Shown: in pieces, positions 48,338 through 56,994 of the stretch
How positions within the stretch are numbered: position 1 is the stretch's first letter
Layout of the letters: every line of letters starts with the position of its first letter
Origin: JAGWBJ01 sp964291465
Lineage (GTDB): Bacteria; Chloroflexota; Dehalococcoidia; Lucifugimonadales; JAGWBF01
Direction of reading: 5' to 3'
NCBI GenBank assembly: GCA_964291465.2
Contig: OZ219941.1
Location: 62,001 to 126,000, forward strand
DNA: 64,000 nt
Program-made: the position numbers and the translations under genes
The notes under the pieces: generated by a model
What the model was told of the DNA's origin: nothing
What the model saw: the letters and a program-made list of their open reading frames with translations, nothing else
The model's database searches: none

Positions 48338-49342
48338 ATGGACCCGATAGAAACGGCGGAGATAGGCTCTTCGGGCCTGCGGGTCACGCGGCTGGGGGTT
48401 GGGGGAGTCGGCCTGGCGGGGGGCTCGGCCCGGGGCTCGTTGCCGCCCACGCCAGAGGAGGACGCCCTGGCCATCGTCCGCAAGAGCCTCGAGCTGGGGG
48501 TCCGCTACTTCGACACGGCTCCCGGGTACGGCAGGGGGGTCAGCGAGCGGCGCCTGGGGAGCGTACTGTCCGCCCTGCCCCGGTCCGGGCTGGTGGTCTC
48601 CACCAAGGTGGGCAGGGTGCTGGACCCGGCGCCTCCCGAGCGGGTTGGCAGCATTCCGGGCCCGGGCCCCCAGGACGTGGAGCCGGTGTTCGACTTCAGC
48701 TACGACGGCGCCATGCGGTCCTTCGAGGAGAGCCTGCAGCGGACGGGCCTGGACCGGGTGGACATCCTCCTGATCCATGACCCGGACGACCACTACGCCC
48801 AGGCCGTGGAGGGGGCGTACAGGGCGCTGTCCGAGCTGCGCTCCCAGGGTGTGATCTCGGCCCTGGGAGCCGGCATGAACCAGTGGGAGATGGAGGCCCG
48901 GTTTGCCCGGGAGGCCGACTTCGACTGTTTCCTACTGGCGGGGCGGTACACGTTGATAGACCACTCGGCCTTGAAGGAGTTGCTGCCTCTGTGCCAGGAG
49001 AAGGGGATAAGCGTCATCGTCGGCGGGCCCTACAACAGCGGGATCCTGGCCTCGGACCTGGAGGAGGGGGCCACCTTCAACTACGTGCCGGCCCAGCCGG
49101 AGGTGCTCCGGCGGGCCAGGAGGTGCCGGGCGGTGTGCGACCGCCACGGGGTGCCCCTGAAGGCGGCCGCCCTGCAGTTCGTCCTGGCCCACCCAGCGGT
49201 GGCGTCGGTGATACCGGGCCCCCGCTCGGCCGCCGAGGCCGAGGAGAACTTCAGGATGGTGGAGCACCCCATCCCGGCGGCCCTTTGGGAGGAGCTGCGA
49301 GGCGAGGGGCTCATACCGCCCGAGGCCCCCACGCCGGGGTAG
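48338..49342 (+). CDS. aldo/keto reductase
   Basis: 334 residues of the AKR TIM barrel, closest in pattern to D-threo-aldose/L-fucose dehydrogenases. The catalytic tetrad is visible: Asp and Tyr in RYFDTAPGYGRGVSE, Lys in VVSTKVGRV and His in ILLIHDPDDH. The C-terminal NADP site has VIPGPRSAAEAEEN. The ATG follows AAAAGGAGTGAG. The substrate is unknown. Confidence 0.92.
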   Translation: MDPIETAEIGSSGLRVTRLGVGGVGLAGGSARGSLPPTPEEDALAIVRKSLELGVRYFDTAPGYGRGVSERRLGSVLSALPRSGLVVSTKVGRVLDPAPPERVGSIPGPGPQDVEPVFDFSYDGAMRSFEESLQRTGLDRVDILLIHDPDDHYAQAVEGAYRALSELRSQGVISALGAGMNQWEMEARFAREADFDCFLLAGRYTLIDHSALKELLPLCQEKGISVIVGGPYNSGILASDLEEGATFNYVPAQPEVLRRARRCRAVCDRHGVPLKAAALQFVLAHPAVASVIPGPRSAAEAEENFRMVEHPIPAALWEELRGEGLIPPEAPTPG

Positions 49343-49361
49343 GGAGGCAGGGAGACGTTAC

Positions 49362-49643
49362 ATGGACGTGAAGGAGGCCGTGCGAACGGCGAAGGAATAC
49401 GTGAGCGCCCTCTACGAGGCCGAGCAGATCATGAACGTTGGCCTTGAAGAGGTCGTGTTCGAAGACGGGTCCAATACCTGGAGAGTCACTATCGGCTTCT
49501 CCCGGCCCTGGGACCAAAAGAACGTCCTGGCCGCTACGTTGGGTGAAGGGCGTCCCGGCCGATCGTACAAAGTGCTCTGCATCAACGACCGCAGTGGTGA
49601 GGTCGAGTCCCTCACGGACCGGCTGCTGAAGGCTTCCGAGTGA
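49362..49643 (+). CDS. small conserved protein paired with a PIN protein
   Basis: 93 residues: MDVKEAVRTAKEYVSALYEA, then GLEEVVFEDGSNTWRVTIGF, SRPWDQKN and a C-terminal YKVLCINDRSGEVESL. This has the shape of a small alpha-beta protein with a PepSY-like strand pattern, but I do not assign a family. It is followed 4 nt later by a PIN-domain gene. The pairing and lower GC suggest a two-gene module in which this could be the antitoxin, although it has no DNA-binding motif. Confidence 0.7.
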   Translation: MDVKEAVRTAKEYVSALYEAEQIMNVGLEEVVFEDGSNTWRVTIGFSRPWDQKNVLAATLGEGRPGRSYKVLCINDRSGEVESLTDRLLKASE

Positions 49644-49647
49644 GCAA

Positions 49648-50109
49648 ATGGCTCCAGCCGCACTCTGTATCGACGCGAATCTTCTCGTGTTGCTCGTAGT
49701 GGGCAGTGTTGGCCGAGACCTGATCGCCAAACATCGCCGGCTGCGTGAGTACACAAGGGAAGACTACGAAACCCTGGTTGACATGATCAGCCGGGTCGAC
49801 CGGGTGCTGGTAACGCCAAATACGCTGACCGAAACGTCCAATCTGCTGGCGCAACATGGCGAGCCGGAACGGACTCGCTTCTTCGACAGACTCAGAGTCC
49901 TAATCCAGGAGACGGAGGAGGTCGTCGTTGCCAGCGCGCAGGCGTCCAGGAACAGGGAATTCCTACGGCTGGGATTGACCGACGCGGCGCTACTGGATGT
50001 TGCCACGGAGGAAACTCCCCTAGTCACCGTGGACCTCGAGCTATACTTGGCAGCCTTGGCGAAGGGGGAGGACGCCGCGGTGAATTTTACGCACCTTCGG
50101 GGCCTGTAG
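49648..50109 (+). CDS. PIN-domain protein
   Basis: 153 residues. The PIN active-site acids appear in LCIDANLLVLLVVG, TPNTLTETSNLLAQHG, LTDAALLDVA and LVTVDLELYLAAL. It is longer than a standard VapC and has an internal segment (RLREYTREDYETLVDMISRV) not usual in VapC. The start is close to the stop of the 93-residue gene, so co-translation is likely. It is probably a ribonuclease toxin of an unusual two-gene unit. Confidence 0.8.
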   Translation: MAPAALCIDANLLVLLVVGSVGRDLIAKHRRLREYTREDYETLVDMISRVDRVLVTPNTLTETSNLLAQHGEPERTRFFDRLRVLIQETEEVVVASAQASRNREFLRLGLTDAALLDVATEETPLVTVDLELYLAALAKGEDAAVNFTHLRGL

Positions 50110-50114
50110 ACGCG

Positions 50115-51098
50115 CTATGCTCCCGCCCCCACCCTGACCAGCTTCTGTAGCGACCGGAGCTCCCGGGAGCGGTCCACGGTGCCGCCGTACCGGTCGTGGC
50201 CGGTCTCGCTGAGGGAGCTCTCGGCCAGGTAGATGTTGCCCCGGGAGTCAGCGGCGATTCCGTGGGGGGCGTAGAAGCGGCCGGGGGCCTCGCCGAAGCT
50301 GTGCTCCCCCAGCCGCGCCTTCACCTCTCCCTGCCGGTCGAAGACGGTTATCCGGGGGCCGATGCGCATGCCCTCGACGTTGGTGGCCACGCCGGAGTAC
50401 AGCTCCGCCACGTACACCAGCCCGTCGCCGGTGCGGTCGAGGCAGACGCAGTTGGCCCGGGCGAGGTTCACCCACTGGGTCTCGTACCTGCCGTTGGAGT
50501 CGAATACCTGGATGCGCTTGTTCTGCCGGTCGGCGACGTAGACCCAACCGTCCCGGTCGGTGGCTATGTTGTGGACCAGGTTGAACTGGCCGGGGTCCGT
50601 GCCAGACTCGCCCCACGAGAAGAGGTGCTTGCCGTCGGGGGAGTACTTGTGGACCCGGGCGTTGCTGTAGCCGTCGGAGACGTACAGGTCTCCCGTTTCC
50701 GGGTCCATGGCCACGTGGGTGGGGAGGCAGAAGGGCTCGCCGCTCATGGGGGGCGACGGCCGGCCCCGGCTTCCGATGGTCATGAGCAGCTCCCCGTCGG
50801 GGGTGAACTTCTGCACCACGTGCTTCTCCTTGTCCACGACGAAGACCGAGCCGTCGGGCCCCACGAGCGCCCCGTGGGGGTTGGCGAACATCCTCTCCTC
50901 GCCCCAGGTGCGCAGGAGGTCGCCGTTGGGGTCGAGGACGACGACCTGGCGCTCGCCCCGGCTGAACACGTACAGGTTGTCCCCGGCGTCCACGGCCACC
51001 GCGGTGACCTCGCTGCCATAGCCCCATCCCGCGGGGAGGTTGCCCCAGTCGGTTCCCGACACCCGGTAGCTATACTCTCCCCCGCCCAGCGTAGTCAT
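50115..51098 (-). CDS. NHL-repeat six-bladed beta-propeller protein
   Basis: 327 residues with repeated blades: VTAVAVDAGDNLYVFSRGER, NPHGALVGPDGSVFVVD, PTHVAMDPETGDLYVSDGYS, NLVHNIATDRDGWVYVADRQ and HGIAADSRGNIYLAESS. This is the fold of peptidyl-alpha-hydroxyglycine amidating lyase-like and gluconolactonase-like proteins. No signal peptide is visible, so it is predicted cytoplasmic. The enzymatic role is uncertain. A paralogue in decay lies at 60889-61763. Confidence 0.88.
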   Translation of the reverse strand: MTTLGGGEYSYRVSGTDWGNLPAGWGYGSEVTAVAVDAGDNLYVFSRGERQVVVLDPNGDLLRTWGEERMFANPHGALVGPDGSVFVVDKEKHVVQKFTPDGELLMTIGSRGRPSPPMSGEPFCLPTHVAMDPETGDLYVSDGYSNARVHKYSPDGKHLFSWGESGTDPGQFNLVHNIATDRDGWVYVADRQNKRIQVFDSNGRYETQWVNLARANCVCLDRTGDGLVYVAELYSGVATNVEGMRIGPRITVFDRQGEVKARLGEHSFGEAPGRFYAPHGIAADSRGNIYLAESSLSETGHDRYGGTVDRSRELRSLQKLVRVGAGA

Positions 51099-51329
51099 GC
51101 GCTCCTCCTCGGCGCCGGCCCTCCGGGCGCGGAACATCGCCCGGGGCCCGGCCAGCTGTGGCAATGATACCCCTGTATCCCGCGGCAGTCCATGAGAACC
51201 GGCCGGGAGGGGTGTATACTGTATCCACTGGAGGGGATGTTGGCGCAGGTCCCGAGGCGCCGGGAGCGTCCGCGTCCCACTCGCCATGCCTGGACGGAGG
51301 GCCGCCGTCCAGGCCGATCGGGGGTGTCT

Positions 51330-52730
51330 ATGTCCGGCTATGACTACGACATGATCGTAATAGGCTCGGGCCCGGCGGGGCAGCGGGCGGCGATCCAGGC
51401 CGCCAAGCTGGGCAAGCGCGTGGTGGTCGCCGAGCGCACGTCGGTCATCGGCGGGGTGTGCCTCAACACGGGGACCATCCCCAGCAAGACCCTCCGAGAA
51501 GCGGTGCTCTACCTGTCGGGATACCGGGAGCGGGGGCTCTACGGGGAGTCCTACGCGGTGAAGCGGGACATCACCATGGCGGACCTGACCTTCCGGGCCG
51601 ACCACGTGATGCGCAACGAGATCGACGTGGTGCGCCACCAGCTCATCCGGAACCGGATCGACGTGGTCAACGCGGAGGCGTCTTTCGTGGACCCGCACAC
51701 GGTGCGCTTCCGGGACATCGAGGGCCGCAGCCAGCGGGAGGTGACCGGGGAGTCCATCGTCATCGCCACGGGGACGGTGGCCACCAAGGACAGCCACATC
51801 CCATTCGACGGCGAGAGGGTCCTGAGCAGCGACGACATACTCCACATGGAAACCCTGCCCCGCACCCTGGCCGTCGTGGGCGCGGGGGTCATCGGGCTGG
51901 AGTACGCCAGCCTGTTCGCCGCGCTGGGAATACGAGTCACCATCATAGACAAGCGGCCCAGGCTGCTGCCCTTCGTGGACGCCGAGATCATCGACACCCT
52001 GGTCTACCACCTGCGGCAGAACAGGGTGACCATGCGCCTGGGCGAAGAGGTGGAGTCGATAGAGCCGGTGGAGGGGGAGGAGCAGGTCCGGATCCACCTG
52101 GCCAGCGGCAAGCAGATCGTGGCCGAGAAGGCCCTGTACAGCGTCGGGCGGACGGGGGCGACTCGCAGCCTCAACCTGGCCGCGGCCTGGCTCCAGGCCG
52201 ACGAGCGGGGCCGCCTGCAGGTCGGGCCCAACTACCAGACCCAGGTGTCCCACATCTACGCGGTGGGCGACGTCATCGGCTTCCCCAGCCTGGCCTCCAC
52301 GTCCATGGAGCAGGGACGGGTGGCGGCCTGCCACGCCCTCGGCGTGGAGGAGAGCAGCGTGCCCGAGCTGTTCCCCATCGGCATCTACACCATCCCCGAG
52401 ATATCCATGGTGGGCCCCACCGAGGCCGCGCTCACCGACAAGGAGGTCCCCTACGAGGTGGGCAAGGCCCACTACAGGGAGATCGCCCGGGGGCAGATCG
52501 CGGGGGACAGCACGGGGCTGCTCAAGCTGGTGTTCCACCTGAAGACCCAGAAGCTGCTGGCCGTCCACATCATTGGGGAGGGGGCCAGCGAGCTCGTCCA
52601 CATCGGCCAGGCGGTGCTGGCCTTCGGGGGCTCGATGGACTACTTCGTGAACAACGTGTTCAACTACCCCACGCTGGCCGAGTGCTACAAGACGGCGGCC
52701 TTCGACGGGGTCAACCGGCTGGGCCTGTAG
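51330..52730 (+). CDS. sthA: soluble pyridine nucleotide transhydrogenase (SthA-like)
   Basis: 466 residues of the FAD disulfide-reductase fold: GSGPAGQRAA near the N-terminus, VVGAGVIGLEYASLF for NAD(P) binding and IYAVGDVIGFPSLASTSMEQ for FAD. The active-site loop reads GGVCLNTGTIPSKTLRE: the second redox Cys of lipoamide dehydrogenases is Thr, as in SthA, which exchanges hydride between NADPH and NAD+ without a disulfide. The C-terminal dimerisation domain (NYPTLAECYKTAAFDG) is intact. The ATG at 51330 is preceded by GGGGTG. Confidence 0.9.
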   Translation: MSGYDYDMIVIGSGPAGQRAAIQAAKLGKRVVVAERTSVIGGVCLNTGTIPSKTLREAVLYLSGYRERGLYGESYAVKRDITMADLTFRADHVMRNEIDVVRHQLIRNRIDVVNAEASFVDPHTVRFRDIEGRSQREVTGESIVIATGTVATKDSHIPFDGERVLSSDDILHMETLPRTLAVVGAGVIGLEYASLFAALGIRVTIIDKRPRLLPFVDAEIIDTLVYHLRQNRVTMRLGEEVESIEPVEGEEQVRIHLASGKQIVAEKALYSVGRTGATRSLNLAAAWLQADERGRLQVGPNYQTQVSHIYAVGDVIGFPSLASTSMEQGRVAACHALGVEESSVPELFPIGIYTIPEISMVGPTEAALTDKEVPYEVGKAHYREIARGQIAGDSTGLLKLVFHLKTQKLLAVHIIGEGASELVHIGQAVLAFGGSMDYFVNNVFNYPTLAECYKTAAFDGVNRLGL

Positions 52731-52769
52731 TCCTGGGCCGCCGTCGACAGTAAGGCTCCCAGCCCCGGG

Positions 52770-53180
52770 TCAGCCGGTCCACAGATACTTTTCGGGCTCG
52801 ATGCGGATGAGGACCATGTTCTCCCCGGCCATGGAGTCCGCCCACTCGGACCCCTGTTGGGGCCCGAGGTACCGCAGGGCGAGCTTCCGGTGCAGCTCCT
52901 GGGCCAGGCGGTTGTCCGGGACCACGAGGGCCCTGCCCCGCACGGTGAGGGACTTTATCCACCTGGACGTATCGGTGATGCAGAGGGCCACCTGCGCGTT
53001 GCGGCGGATGTTGTACACCTTCGCGGCCTCGGCCTCGGTGGTGACCAGGAAGCTCTCGCCGTCGAACTCGTACCACACGGGGAAGGCCTGGGGCCCGCCA
53101 CTGGGATAGACGGTGGCCAGTATGGCCAGGTAGGTGCGCCGGGTGAACTCCTGAACGCGGCTGGCTGCTACCGTCACCAT
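52770..53180 (-). CDS. pyridoxamine 5'-phosphate oxidase-fold (FMN/F420-type) protein
   Basis: 136 residues: a split-barrel fold with YLAILATVYPSGGPQAFPVW, YEFDGESFLVTTEAEAAKVY and LTVRGRALVVPDNRLAQELH. Such proteins bind FMN or F420 and reduce small organic substrates or act as flavin/heme handlers. Specificity is unknown. Upstream, 53181-53338 has no gene and becomes AT-rich toward a divergent promoter. Confidence 0.87.
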   Translation of the reverse strand: MVTVAASRVQEFTRRTYLAILATVYPSGGPQAFPVWYEFDGESFLVTTEAEAAKVYNIRRNAQVALCITDTSRWIKSLTVRGRALVVPDNRLAQELHRKLALRYLGPQQGSEWADSMAGENMVLIRIEPEKYLWTG

Positions 53181-53338
53181 TTCGCCACCTCCTCGATACC
53201 TGATGGCCCGTCCATGGGCCGATTATACCAAATCCGGCCCGCTCCCTGGGGTACCAGTCCATTTCCGCCGGTGCGTTTCACCACTCTATGTGAAATATTT
53301 AGCAATATTCGTGAACTTGTGCGCAAGGACGACGAGTA

Positions 53339-53367
53339 TTGACAAATCATCAAAAATATGATACTTT
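53339..53367 (+). promoter_or_regulatory. candidate promoter in AT-rich island
   Basis: A perfect TTGACA (53339-53344) and a weak TACTTT are 17 bp apart in a conspicuously AT-rich stretch (53281-53390) of a GC-rich genome. A TATAAC lies slightly further downstream. It precedes the 66-residue ORF by about 75 bp. Confidence 0.5.
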
Positions 53368-53441
53368 ACATTATAACATACGTGTGGGCTCCAGTATAGG
53401 CAAAGGGGCACACGCCGGGAAACGAGGCGAGGAGGTCGGTG

Positions 53442-53642
53442 ATGGTCCAAGAGAAGGAAGTCGGTATCGCGCAGGACTGCCAGTCCGCGGGCGGGGAAGG
53501 CGCAGCCCCCTGGCCCTGGGGATACCTGGTCCCCATGGCGGGAGTCAGGTACTACATGTTCCTGGACGGGCCCGAGGAGGCGGCGCCCCCGGTCCCGGCA
53601 AAGCAGGCCGGGCCGGCGGCGGGGGCAGGGGAAGAGGTCTAA
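53442..53642 (+). CDS. orphan 66-residue small protein
   Basis: 66 residues (MVQEKEVGIAQDCQSAGGEG at the start, then PWPWGYLVPMAGVRYYMFLD and a Pro/Ala/Glu-rich tail). I do not recognise the family. GGAGG at 53431-53435 lies 6 nt before the ATG. It has its own AT-rich promoter region upstream and a perfect palindrome right after the stop, so it looks like a discrete expressed unit. There is no membrane helix or signal peptide. A peptide precursor or leader is conceivable but unproven. Confidence 0.5.
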   Translation: MVQEKEVGIAQDCQSAGGEGAAPWPWGYLVPMAGVRYYMFLDGPEEAAPPVPAKQAGPAAGAGEEV

Positions 53643-53643
53643 G

Positions 53644-53669
53644 CCGGGCCCGCCCCGGGGCGGGCCCGG
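53644..53669 (+). terminator. 26-bp perfect palindrome after the 66-aa ORF
   Basis: CCGGGCCCGCCCC is followed immediately by its exact complement, giving an 11-bp stem with a CCGG loop. It lies 1 nt after the TAA stop and 35 nt before the next gene. No T-tract follows, so it may attenuate or protect RNA rather than fully terminate. Confidence 0.6.
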
Positions 53670-53703
53670 GCAGCCGGACAGCAAGCGGTGAAAGGAGGAG
53701 GAC

Positions 53704-54003
53704 ATGTTCGTAAGGATGCTGTGGGGCAGGCTGAGAGTGGGGATGTGGGACGAGTACGAGAGATACTACAACGAGCATATCGAGCCCATCACCCAGGGCA
53801 TCGAAGGGTTTCGTGGAAGGCAGCTCCTCCAGAGTACGGAGAACCCCGACGAGGGGATGTCGATAACCATGTGGGACAGCCTGGAGGCGCTGCGGCAGTA
53901 CGACCGCAGCCGGGAGCGGCAGGAGGCGTCCCGGGGGGTGGAGCACCTGTACACGGGGGAGTACTGGGTCAGGAACTTCGAGGTAGCCTCGTCGGCGGTG
54001 TAG
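53704..54003 (+). CDS. ABM-superfamily (dimeric ferredoxin-like) protein
   Basis: 99 residues of the antibiotic-biosynthesis-monooxygenase/dimeric alpha-beta barrel fold: MLWGRLRVGMWDEYERYYNE, GFRGRQLLQSTENPDEGM and ITMWDSLEALRQYDRS. These are small cofactor-free monooxygenases or binding proteins. AAAGGAGGAGGAC precedes the ATG. The GNAT gene starts 59 nt downstream and the glyoxalase after that; all are on the plus strand. Confidence 0.8.
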   Translation: MFVRMLWGRLRVGMWDEYERYYNEHIEPITQGIEGFRGRQLLQSTENPDEGMSITMWDSLEALRQYDRSRERQEASRGVEHLYTGEYWVRNFEVASSAV

Positions 54004-54062
54004 TAGAGGGGGACTCCGGGTCGAGACTGAAGGCCTTACGCGCAGGCGGTCAGGAGGAGAGG

Positions 54063-54653
54063 ATGATACCCGACGTTAGACTGGTCATGGTAATCAGGCA
54101 GGACGTGGAGCGCATGGGGGCCTGGCTGCGGGACAGGGACGTCAGCTCCTCCTGGTACGGCACCGACGGCCAGGGCGAGGCGTTCCACATAGGCTACCTG
54201 CCAAGGCACATGGTGGAGGCCACGCCGTGGGAGTGGAACCAGGTGTTCCGCGACGACGACCGCAAGATCTTCTCGGTGCTCACCTCCCAGGGGGAGCACA
54301 TCGGGGAGGCGCAGATGGCCATCGACAGGGCCCTGTCCGAGGCGCAGCTCTTCGTCCTGATAGGCCGCAAGGACCTGTGGTACAAGGGGTACGGCACGGC
54401 GGCGCTGCTGCAGATGCTGGAGATGGCCTTCGACGACTACGGCCTCCACCGGGCCTGGGTGGACGTGCCCGAGTACAATCTGCCGGCGCGGCACATGTGC
54501 GAGCGCATCGGCTTCCTGACCGAGGGGCGGTTCCGGGGGGCCCACCCCAAGGACGGCCTGTGGCACGACTCGGTGATCATGGGCCTTCTGTACGACGAGT
54601 ACGCACGCCGCCGGGCGGGGCTGATGGAGCCCAGGGAGCTGGCGGCCGCGTAG
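54063..54653 (+). CDS. GNAT-family N-acetyltransferase
   Basis: 196 residues. The acetyl-CoA-binding V and loop are in DLWYKGYGTAALLQMLEMAF, followed by YGLHRAWVDVPEYNLPARHM and CERIGFLTEGRFRGAHPKDG, the RimJ/RimL-like pattern. The acceptor is unknown. AGGAGGAGAGG precedes the ATG at 54063. It probably shares a transcript with the ABM gene. Confidence 0.88.
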   Translation: MIPDVRLVMVIRQDVERMGAWLRDRDVSSSWYGTDGQGEAFHIGYLPRHMVEATPWEWNQVFRDDDRKIFSVLTSQGEHIGEAQMAIDRALSEAQLFVLIGRKDLWYKGYGTAALLQMLEMAFDDYGLHRAWVDVPEYNLPARHMCERIGFLTEGRFRGAHPKDGLWHDSVIMGLLYDEYARRRAGLMEPRELAAA

Positions 54654-54770
54654 TTTGCCACCTGAAGTCGTGCTGTGTTAGCATCCGCCCGACGCGACGG
54701 CCGGGAACGGGACTGCCGCCGGGACCCGCTGGCCCCGGCGGCCACCCACGGCCAGGCCCAGGAGGACGGC

Positions 54771-55160
54771 ATGCTGGAGGACCACATACGGCTGAAGGCC
54801 ATCAACCACATAACCTACAACGTGAAGGACAAGGACGCGGCCCTGAGGTGGTACGAGGACGTGCTGGGCATCAAGCAGATCCCCAAGATGGTGGACAGCG
54901 ACAACCTGCACTGGCTCCAGCTACCCAGCGGGGCGATGGTCCACCTCATCGAGAACCCCGAGGCCCCGTCGGCGCCCTCCCACCACACCGCCTTCGAGGT
55001 GGACGACATCGAGGCGGCCCGGGAGGCGCTGAAGGGCAGGGGCATCGAGACGACCGAGATACAGACCAGGCACGACGGTCAGAAGGCTTTCTACTTCCAC
55101 GACCTGGACGGCAACCGGCTGGAGATATGCACCAAGTCGGGGTTCGGCGTGCTGGTGTAG
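54771..55160 (+). CDS. glyoxalase/bleomycin-resistance/dioxygenase (VOC) protein
   Basis: 129 residues of the VOC fold: INHITYNVKDKDAALRWYED with the first metal His, HHTAFEVDDIEAAREAL with the second, and FYFHDLDGNRLEICT with the C-terminal Glu. One VOC unit is present, so it should dimerise. The reaction is unknown. AGGAGGACGGC precedes the ATG at 54771. It converges with threonine synthase. Confidence 0.9.
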   Translation: MLEDHIRLKAINHITYNVKDKDAALRWYEDVLGIKQIPKMVDSDNLHWLQLPSGAMVHLIENPEAPSAPSHHTAFEVDDIEAAREALKGRGIETTEIQTRHDGQKAFYFHDLDGNRLEICTKSGFGVLV

Positions 55161-55164
55161 GCCC

Positions 55165-56526
55165 TCAGGCGGGCGGCCTCAGCTCCGCGACCTTGGCGTC
55201 AAGCTCCTCCACCGACGCCGATATGACGAACTCCTGGTACTGGAGCCCATCGCCGGTGGGGAACTTGAGCCCGTTGGCCGTCCCGATGACCACCACATGG
55301 TCCTCGGCGTCGATGACGCCCTGCTCCCGCGCCTGCAGGGCCGCGTCCAGGGCGACGGCGGTCTGGGTGCATATGTTGGCGCCGGTGGACATCCACTGCC
55401 CCCTGCGCTCCACGATGCGCTCCTCGGGGGTGTCGTAGAACCGCATGTCGAAGGGGGCGTGGAGCTTCTTGATCCTGGGGAAGCTGACCGGGTCCTGGAT
55501 GTTCATGGCGGAGGCCACCGACGGCCGCCGGACCCCCGGCTCGTAGCTCTGGAACCCGCTGCGGCCCCAGCGGACCAACGTGTTGGCCGCCTCGGACTGG
55601 GCGACGATGATTCCCGGCAGCCGGTCGATGAGCTTTCGCCGCTTCATTCGCATCAGCGAGACCAGGAACGAGGTGAGGTTGCCGCCGTTGCCCGACGGCA
55701 CGACTATCCAGTCGGGCGCCTGCCACTTCAGGTCCTGGCATATCTCCAGTGCGATGCTCTCCTGGCCCACGATGCGCATGGGGTTCTCGGAGTTCACCAT
55801 CACGGCTTCCGGGTGCAGCTCGCAGTACTCCTCGGCGACCCTCATGCAGGCGTCGAACCCCTGGGGGTCGTCCACCAGGGCGTTGATGGCCCCCGCCGCC
55901 TGGGACTGGAAGGCCTGGATCCCCGAGGTGCCCTGGTAGGGCAGGATGACCATGGACTCCAGGCGGTCCCGGGCGTAGGCGACGTACATCCCGGCGCTGG
56001 CCGAGGTGTCTCCCGTGCTGGCGCATATGACCAGCCACCGGTCGCCAGCCCCCCCGTTGGAGGAGACGCCGTCCCGCCCGAGGGCGATGTCCCTGATCCG
56101 GACGGCGTCGGAGACGGCCACGCACATGCCCCGGTCCTTGAAGCTCCCGCTGGGTAGCTGGCCCTCCATCTTGATGAACAGGTTGTTCATCCCGATGCGG
56201 CCCTTGAACCAGTCGGGCACCTCGAACAGGTCGGTGTGCCCCTCGCGCAGGGAGACGACCGCCTCCACGGGAAAGCCGGGCAGGAGGAGGGAGAGCCACA
56301 TGAAGACGCCGCTGCCGTTGGGGTACCGGCCCCGGTTGGGGCCGTACCGGATGGCGTCGAAGTAGTCCTGCGCCTCCCGGCCCTGGCCCACCTGCCAGTC
56401 GATGCGCTCCTCGTCACGCTCGACCATGAGCAGCCCCCGGCACCGGGGGCACAGGCGGTAGAACCGGTCCGGCTCGAAGGCCGAGCCGCAGACGATGCAC
56501 TGGTACCAGAAGAAGGTCTTGTCCAT
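55165..56526 (-). CDS. thrC: threonine synthase
   Basis: 453 residues from ATG 56526. An N-terminal zinc finger (C10, C13, C26, C29) precedes the PLP lysine K130 in GQLPSGSFKDRGM. CASTGDTSASAGMYVAYARD and IVVPSGNGGNLTSFL bind PLP phosphate. The enzyme converts O-phosphohomoserine to threonine. No hom or thrB is adjacent. It could be another PLP beta-family lyase of the threonine-synthase type, but the overall pattern favours ThrC. Confidence 0.88.
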   Translation of the reverse strand: MDKTFFWYQCIVCGSAFEPDRFYRLCPRCRGLLMVERDEERIDWQVGQGREAQDYFDAIRYGPNRGRYPNGSGVFMWLSLLLPGFPVEAVVSLREGHTDLFEVPDWFKGRIGMNNLFIKMEGQLPSGSFKDRGMCVAVSDAVRIRDIALGRDGVSSNGGAGDRWLVICASTGDTSASAGMYVAYARDRLESMVILPYQGTSGIQAFQSQAAGAINALVDDPQGFDACMRVAEEYCELHPEAVMVNSENPMRIVGQESIALEICQDLKWQAPDWIVVPSGNGGNLTSFLVSLMRMKRRKLIDRLPGIIVAQSEAANTLVRWGRSGFQSYEPGVRRPSVASAMNIQDPVSFPRIKKLHAPFDMRFYDTPEERIVERRGQWMSTGANICTQTAVALDAALQAREQGVIDAEDHVVVIGTANGLKFPTGDGLQYQEFVISASVEELDAKVAELRPPA

Positions 56527-56769
56527 TCGTATACCTCTTGGAGGCGGCGGGTCCCCGCTCCAGCCAAGCTTAGCACGCCGCTTGCGCGGCTTCAATTCGG
56601 CCCGCGCCCGGGACGGTCGTTCTCCCCGGGGAGCCCGGCCAGTGCCGGCATCTCCATGCCGGGGCCGGGAAAACGGCGGGTTCCATTCGCGTGCATACCC
56701 TTACCGGCGCCATTACCGATTCTCTTGGCAATGACGCTTGCAGACAATCACCCAATCACCGCTGGTCTA

Positions 56770-56799
56770 ATGACAACGCGGCCCGCGATGCTGTAGAAT
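56770..56799 (+). promoter_or_regulatory. promoter of tRNA-Leu
   Basis: ATGACA (5 of 6) and TAGAAT (5 of 6) are 18 bp apart, 47 nt upstream of the tRNA. The position and matches make a sigma70-type promoter likely. Confidence 0.6.
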
Positions 56800-56846
56800 C
56801 TACGGGTAGCGGCAGATGCACTGGCCGCGGGCGAAATACCGTCTTG

Positions 56847-56931
56847 GGGGAAGTGTCGAAACTGGTAGACGAGCATGACTTAGGATCATGTGCTGAAAGG
56901 CGTGGGAGTTCGAGTCTCCCCTTCCCCACCA
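56847..56931 (+). tRNA. tRNA-Leu (anticodon UAG)
   Basis: An 85-nt class II tRNA with encoded CCA. The acceptor stem GGGGAAG pairs with CTTCCCC. The anticodon arm CATGA/TCATG closes the loop CTTAGGA, giving TAG. The variable arm TGCTGAAAGGCG is long as in tRNA-Leu, and the T arm has GAGTTCGAGTCTC. Confidence 0.96.
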
Positions 56932-56994
56932 CACTTCAGCACCTACCGTGTCGGCGGCGCTGCCCACCCAAGGGACCCACTTCGGGAGGAAGAG

